From the NCBI RefSeq assembly GCF_001939115.1, contig NZ_MQTZ01000046.1, positions 62,001 to 126,000 on the forward strand: 64,000 bases of DNA. The letters are read 5' to 3'. Numbering within the stretch: the first letter of the stretch is position 1; every line of letters begins with the position of its first letter. The position numbers and the translations under genes are program-made. The notes under the pieces were generated by a model. The model was not told where the DNA came from, searched no databases, and was given only the letters and a program-made list of their open reading frames with translations. Positions 63,186-64,000 of the stretch are shown here, piece by piece. Origin of the DNA: Leptolyngbya sp. 'hensonii' (lineage in GTDB: Bacteria; Cyanobacteriota; Cyanobacteriia; GCF-001939115).

Positions 63186-64000
63186 CGGACTATCCTTACG
63201 AGTTAACTACATTGCAGGGGATACTCATCCCCTACCTGGGCACTCTAGTGTTGTAAACCCTAGTCAGTACCTATCAAAATAGGAGGCTTTCAGACCGAGG
63301 CTAACCCCTAGCTATTCCGGCATGACATCCTCCCGACGCTCACCCTAACGGTTAGAGCGCAGGACTTATAGCTCCCTGAGACCCTCATTAGTTAAATTCA
63401 ATATTTTCTGAATTTAATGTTCTCTACGGATGCATAATTCTGTAATTCTACCGAGGATAATCATTAATCGAATTTACCAATTTATAACCTATCGACTAAT
63501 CTACAGATCTGTAGGAGTGACCGTATTGGGTGCAATTCCCTGCAATTCAATTAAGGATTAGGAGCAGTGTGAAAGGATTTAGCCCCCGCCTGGAGCTATC
63601 CCAGAAAAGCCGTTACTACGCAAATACTACGCAAACGCGAAGCGTTGCGCGAGTAAAAGCCCCAAGTTCGTCTCCTACAGGGCTCTGTCACCTTCTACTG
63701 AACCAGATGGATAGCCATGTCAGTTTGTTAATTCTTTACCGAAAATTTTCTCTTGGGATTGTTTCAGTAAAGATGGAGCGATGCTGAACTGCCAATCGGG
63801 TCAATCACGGTTAGACTGTGCTTACAACTTCTCACCCGTCATTGCTTGTGCTGTTACAGCCCAGGCTGAGGGCATTGACCAGATCACCCTAGCAAACCAC
63901 CGCAATTACTTCCAATCTAGTTTCGAAACCACGCTCTGCCGAGGGCGGACATATATCGTATGGTTCAGCAAAAAGAGCCGACTGTGCATGAAAAACAACT
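63186..64000. other. non-coding right end with hairpins
   Basis: An 815-bp stretch after pyrD. It has GACATCCTCCCGACGCTC followed by TTAGAGCG (63323-63360), a pattern like that at the ends of IS200/IS605 elements, and a hairpin CGCAA(A)CGC-GAA-GCGTTGCG near 63630-63650 resembling widespread cyanobacterial short repeats. An open frame without a good ribosome site runs from the ATG at 63781 to the window edge (73 codons); I cannot support it as a gene. Confidence 0.4.

Noticed and set aside
63781-64000. Open frame of 73 codons running off the right edge
   Set aside because: No recognised motif, poor ribosome-site spacing and cysteine-rich irregular composition; needs the adjoining sequence.

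Overview
The window is chromosomal DNA of a beta-cyanobacterium. The evidence is a form IB rbcL-rbcX-rbcS operon, a complete beta-carboxysome operon (ccmK2-K1-L-M-N-O), a CO2-hydrating NDH-1 module (ndhF/ndhD/cup), a biliverdin-type phytochrome kinase, a Tic22-like protein, a glucolipid synthase of the cyanobacterial galactolipid route, many PAS/GAF histidine kinases, and frequent GCGATCGC (HIP1) octamers. The window holds no rRNA, tRNA or CRISPR array that I can see. Genus cannot be fixed from the sequence alone; a filamentous Leptolyngbya-like lineage would fit.

Layout. 1-8.6 kb (mostly minus strand): a partial TPR-like gene, rsmE with an outer-membrane-type barrel gene, a three-PAS kinase, a pentapeptide/TPR protein, an alkyltransferase-like protein, hemB with an SRPBCC gene, and rplU-rpmA. 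9-20 kb: a BON-like protein, a double AAA+ ATPase, cbiD, a lipid-synthesis pair (GT2 glucosyltransferase and acyltransferase) separated by a broken Uma2 gene and repeats, mtnP, a 157-bp MITE with an 8-bp target duplication, a coiled-coil TPR protein and a seven-bladed propeller. 20-22.8 kb: rbcL-rbcX-rbcS with a strong terminator. 22.8-29.6 kb: a low-complexity secreted protein, proA-folB-secreted protein, a lone exbB, map and an ATP-dependent DNA ligase. 29.6-40.2 kb: the inorganic-carbon block, with cup-ndhD-ndhF on the minus strand facing ccmK2-K1-L-M-N-O plus a membrane protein on the plus strand across a 0.5-kb AT-rich divergent control region.

40-64 kb: cobH, a Psb32-like TPM protein, a large hybrid kinase next to a bacteriophytochrome, a TPR protein, hflX, grxC-gshB, an aminotransferase, a phosphoribulokinase-like paralogue without the P-loop regulatory cysteine, another kinase, a 0.7-kb nested-repeat region, tic22-prmC, an unusual AAA ATPase, remA-gmk, a type IV pilin-like gene, pyrD, and a right-hand non-coding end with hairpins that may be mobile-element debris.

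How it works together: the NDH-1/Cup complex converts CO2 to bicarbonate at the thylakoid; bicarbonate enters the carboxysome, where CcmM (an apparently active gamma-carbonic anhydrase with four RuBisCO-binding repeats) and the CcmK/L/O shell surround the form IB RuBisCO encoded at 20 kb. The most notable structural signals are several families of long palindromic elements lodged at gene 3' ends, one of which supplies the C-terminus and stop codon of rsmE, and an internal Shine-Dalgarno plus ATG in ccmM that would produce a short RuBisCO-linker form.
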